Part shown: positions 18,101 to 19,937 of the stretch, piece by piece
How positions within the stretch are numbered: the first letter of the stretch is position 1
Layout: every line of letters begins with the position of its first letter
Origin: Auxenochlorella pyrenoidosa
Lineage: Eukaryota; Chlorophyta; Trebouxiophyceae; Chlorellales; Chlorellaceae
Length of the DNA stretch: 19,937 nt
Assembly: GCA_001430745.1 (NCBI GenBank)
Contig: KQ482066.1
Coordinates: 1,076,233-1,096,169 of the forward strand
Direction of reading: 5' to 3'
Translations under genes and position numbers: made by a program
Notes under the pieces: generated by a model
What the model was told of the DNA's origin: nothing
What the model saw: only the letters and a program-made list of their open reading frames with translations
Databases searched by the model: none

Positions 18101-19796
18101 ATGTCGGGGATGGAGGTGGAGCTGGACCGTGAGGCGCCGGCCGAGAACTGGCGGGCCATCGCCGCCGACTGGGCGGCCTGCTGCCGCGAGACCTGGCTGT
18201 GCGAGGAGCTGGCGCTGTTCCGGGTGAGAGAAGTGAAAAGTGATGCCTCTCCACCATTTGGTGACTCTCGGTGCATGTTGGCCGATAGCAGTGCAGCAGC
18301 GGGCGGCATGCCCGCCCGCCGCGGCAGCAGCACCAGGGCAAACCACATGCACCCCCGTGTGCGGCCCGCTCCATCTGCCAGCAAGGATAGCTGGCCCACG
18401 TTGAGCGCTGAGTGCCCTCCTGAAACGCGCCCCAGCCTGCGCCCGCTGTCTTTCCTCCCCGGCCCCGCAGGATGAGCCCTTCTCCCCGAACGACTGGGAG
18501 CTGCACTCCTCCTGGCGCCGGCACTGCCCCGAGCCGCGCATCTGCCTGCGCGTCTTCCGCATGCTGTCCATCGCTGAGGCGTGGGTGCTGGCCGTGGCCA
18601 CGGGTGTGGCCCTCTACGCCACGTATGCGCAGCCCCATGGCTGGCCCATCGCTGTCAGCAAGGACTATGTGTGAGTGAGGGGGTGGGGGTGGGTGGGGCC
18701 GGGCGGGGGCCTAGGCAGGCATCCTGTTACCCTGGGTTCAGCTCTGTCCCGGCCTTGCTGCTCTTGCCAGCGCCAGCCGCGCCCGGCCTGCCTGCCTGCA
18801 TCGGCCGTCGAGACCCCCACCCCGCGGGAAGACCTCCACCCCGCTCACCCCCGCACCCCGGGTCAGCTCCCCCGCCCTCGCTGCTGCAGCATCACCTTCC
18901 AGCTCACCTCCTTTGCCGTCGCGCTGCTGCTAGTCTTCCGGACCAACGCTGCCTACGGCCGCTGGTGGGAGGTACGCATGCGCAGGCCCCACCTGCTGGG
19001 GCCTCAGGGGCGGGCCTTGGAATCCAGGAATGGAGGAGTTTCAGGCTGTTAGCAAACCCTGGCGCTGCTCAAGCCAGGCATTTGGAGCAGGCGCATGCGT
19101 GGGCGCTGCACAGTAGCAGGCAGCGGAGCAGCAGCCAGCCAGGCCCTGACCGCATTCAGCCTGCCCGCCCACCCCGGCCCCCCGCGCAGTGCCGCACCGC
19201 CTGCGGCCGCTGGCTCAACTGCGTGCGCAACTCGCAGCGCATGCTGCTGTCCTGGGCGGCCCCCGCCGACGCCCCCCTCGTTCACGAGTACGCGCGCTGG
19301 CTGGCGGCCCTCACCCCCGCCGCCTGCGCCTATCTGCGCCGCAAGGACTGCTACTGGCGGCACACGGAGGGGGTGCTGCAGCCGCGGGAGCTGGCCTGGC
19401 TGCGGGGGTGCGACAACCCGCCGGTCAAGGTCCTCATGGTCCTGTCCGGCCTGCTGGCCAGGTGAGGCCCCTTGCTTGCGCCAGCAGACCCGCGTGGTGC
19501 AACAGGGGGAGGGTGTTCAGTGGGCGGCGGGGTTGGCTGCCTGCCTCGAGCGCAGGTGCCTGCCCTGCCCTTCCTGAAGCTAGTTCCCAACACAGCTTGC
19601 CGTGGCGGCTTTGCCCAGCCCGAGGCGCCGCTGACGACAGCGCTGGCCCGCCTGTGGAACCCACACTTGGCCCGTGCAGGACGGGCCTGGACAGCATACA
19701 GCGCAGCGCCATTGAGCAGGAGCTGTCTGCCTACGACGTCGCCCTGGGCGCCTGCGAGCGCATCACCCGCCAGGCCGTGCCCAAGGCGTACACCAG
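18101..19796 (+). CDS. Bestrophin-family anion channel (3' partial)
   Basis: Bestrophins (RFP-TM/UPF0187 family) form pentameric chloride or bicarbonate channels; in algae and plants many sit in thylakoid membranes. Exons: 18101-18223, 18471-18670, 18890-18971, 19190-19461, 19680-19796; 264 residues plus two bases before the next intron. The start is the first ATG after an in-frame TAG at 18041. After an acidic N-terminus, PNDWELHSSWRR leads into a first membrane helix (about residues 73-93). The family hallmark LLLVFRTNAAYGRWWE ends the second helix (about 109-135). ACERITRQAVPKAYTR at the end matches the conserved P-x-x-Y-T-R-H site. The N-terminus does not look like a chloroplast transit peptide, so location is open. 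The rest, including the pore-forming second half, lies to the right of the window. Confidence 0.88.
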
Positions 19797-19937
19797 GCGA
19801 GCAGGCGGGCTGGGGGGGCAGGCGCCGAGCCGGGCGCCTCGCCCTCTGTCCGCTTTTGGCGGGTCGGGCAGAAGGTCTACGCAGGCCCCTTCAATGCTGC
19901 TGTGTCTGGCGGTGAGGGCGCACTCTGAGGGCAGGGA
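19797..19937 (+). other. Start of a GC-donor intron of the bestrophin gene (acceptor outside the window)
   Basis: The exon stops at ACCAG and the next bases are GCGAGCAGG. The family continues Y-T-R-H-T-S-R here, but the read-through frame gives R-A-G-G-L-G, so the coding stops at this point. The sequence to the window end shows no exon resembling the expected continuation. Confidence 0.7.

Noticed and set aside
1..19937. CRISPR array, transposon, tRNA or rRNA gene
   Set aside because: No regularly spaced repeats, terminal inverted repeats, transposase-like frames or cloverleaf-type sequences were noticed. The CAG/CTG runs are polyglutamine codons.

Overview
The window looks like nuclear DNA from a green alga, most likely a trebouxiophyte such as a Chlorella relative. 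The DNA is very GC-rich and third codon positions are mostly G or C. Genes are dense and broken by many short introns (about 70-360 bp) whose acceptors nearly always end in GCAG or CGCAG. TGTAA, the usual green-algal polyadenylation signal, lies just after one stop codon. I found no tRNA, rRNA, transposon or CRISPR array.

There are six protein genes. (1) Plus strand, 280-3146: the C-terminal 310 residues of a cytosolic-type glutamyl-tRNA synthetase, with its 5' part outside the window. (2) Minus strand, 5244-3639: a 243-residue, four-exon, probably secreted protein of unknown function. (3) Minus strand, 8489-5919: a 656-residue NEPRO-like nucleolar protein related to the RNase MRP subunit Rmp1. 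(4) Plus strand, 8852-16074: a 17-exon gene for a full-length Mps1/TTK spindle-checkpoint kinase of about 1388 residues. (5) Minus strand, 17532-16374: a 317-residue F-box/LRR-like protein. (6) Plus strand, 18101-19796 and beyond: a bestrophin-family anion channel running off the right edge.

Genes 1/2 and 4/5 converge. Genes 3/4 and 5/6 diverge from shared spacers of 362 and 568 bp. Gene 3 lies 674 bp behind gene 2 on the same strand. The genes do not form a pathway; this is an ordinary housekeeping neighbourhood.

The most unusual signal is in the splicing. Of 37 donor sites I could place, six are GC rather than GT (about 16%). Four of them are fixed by protein conservation on both sides or at the donor. 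The next most interesting items are a repeated T-[LV]-x-hydrophobic motif in the Mps1 linker, a long extra tail after the Mps1 kinase domain, and the NEPRO/Rmp1 homologue. Exon borders were read by eye from frame, splice consensus and family conservation; those I am less sure of are marked.
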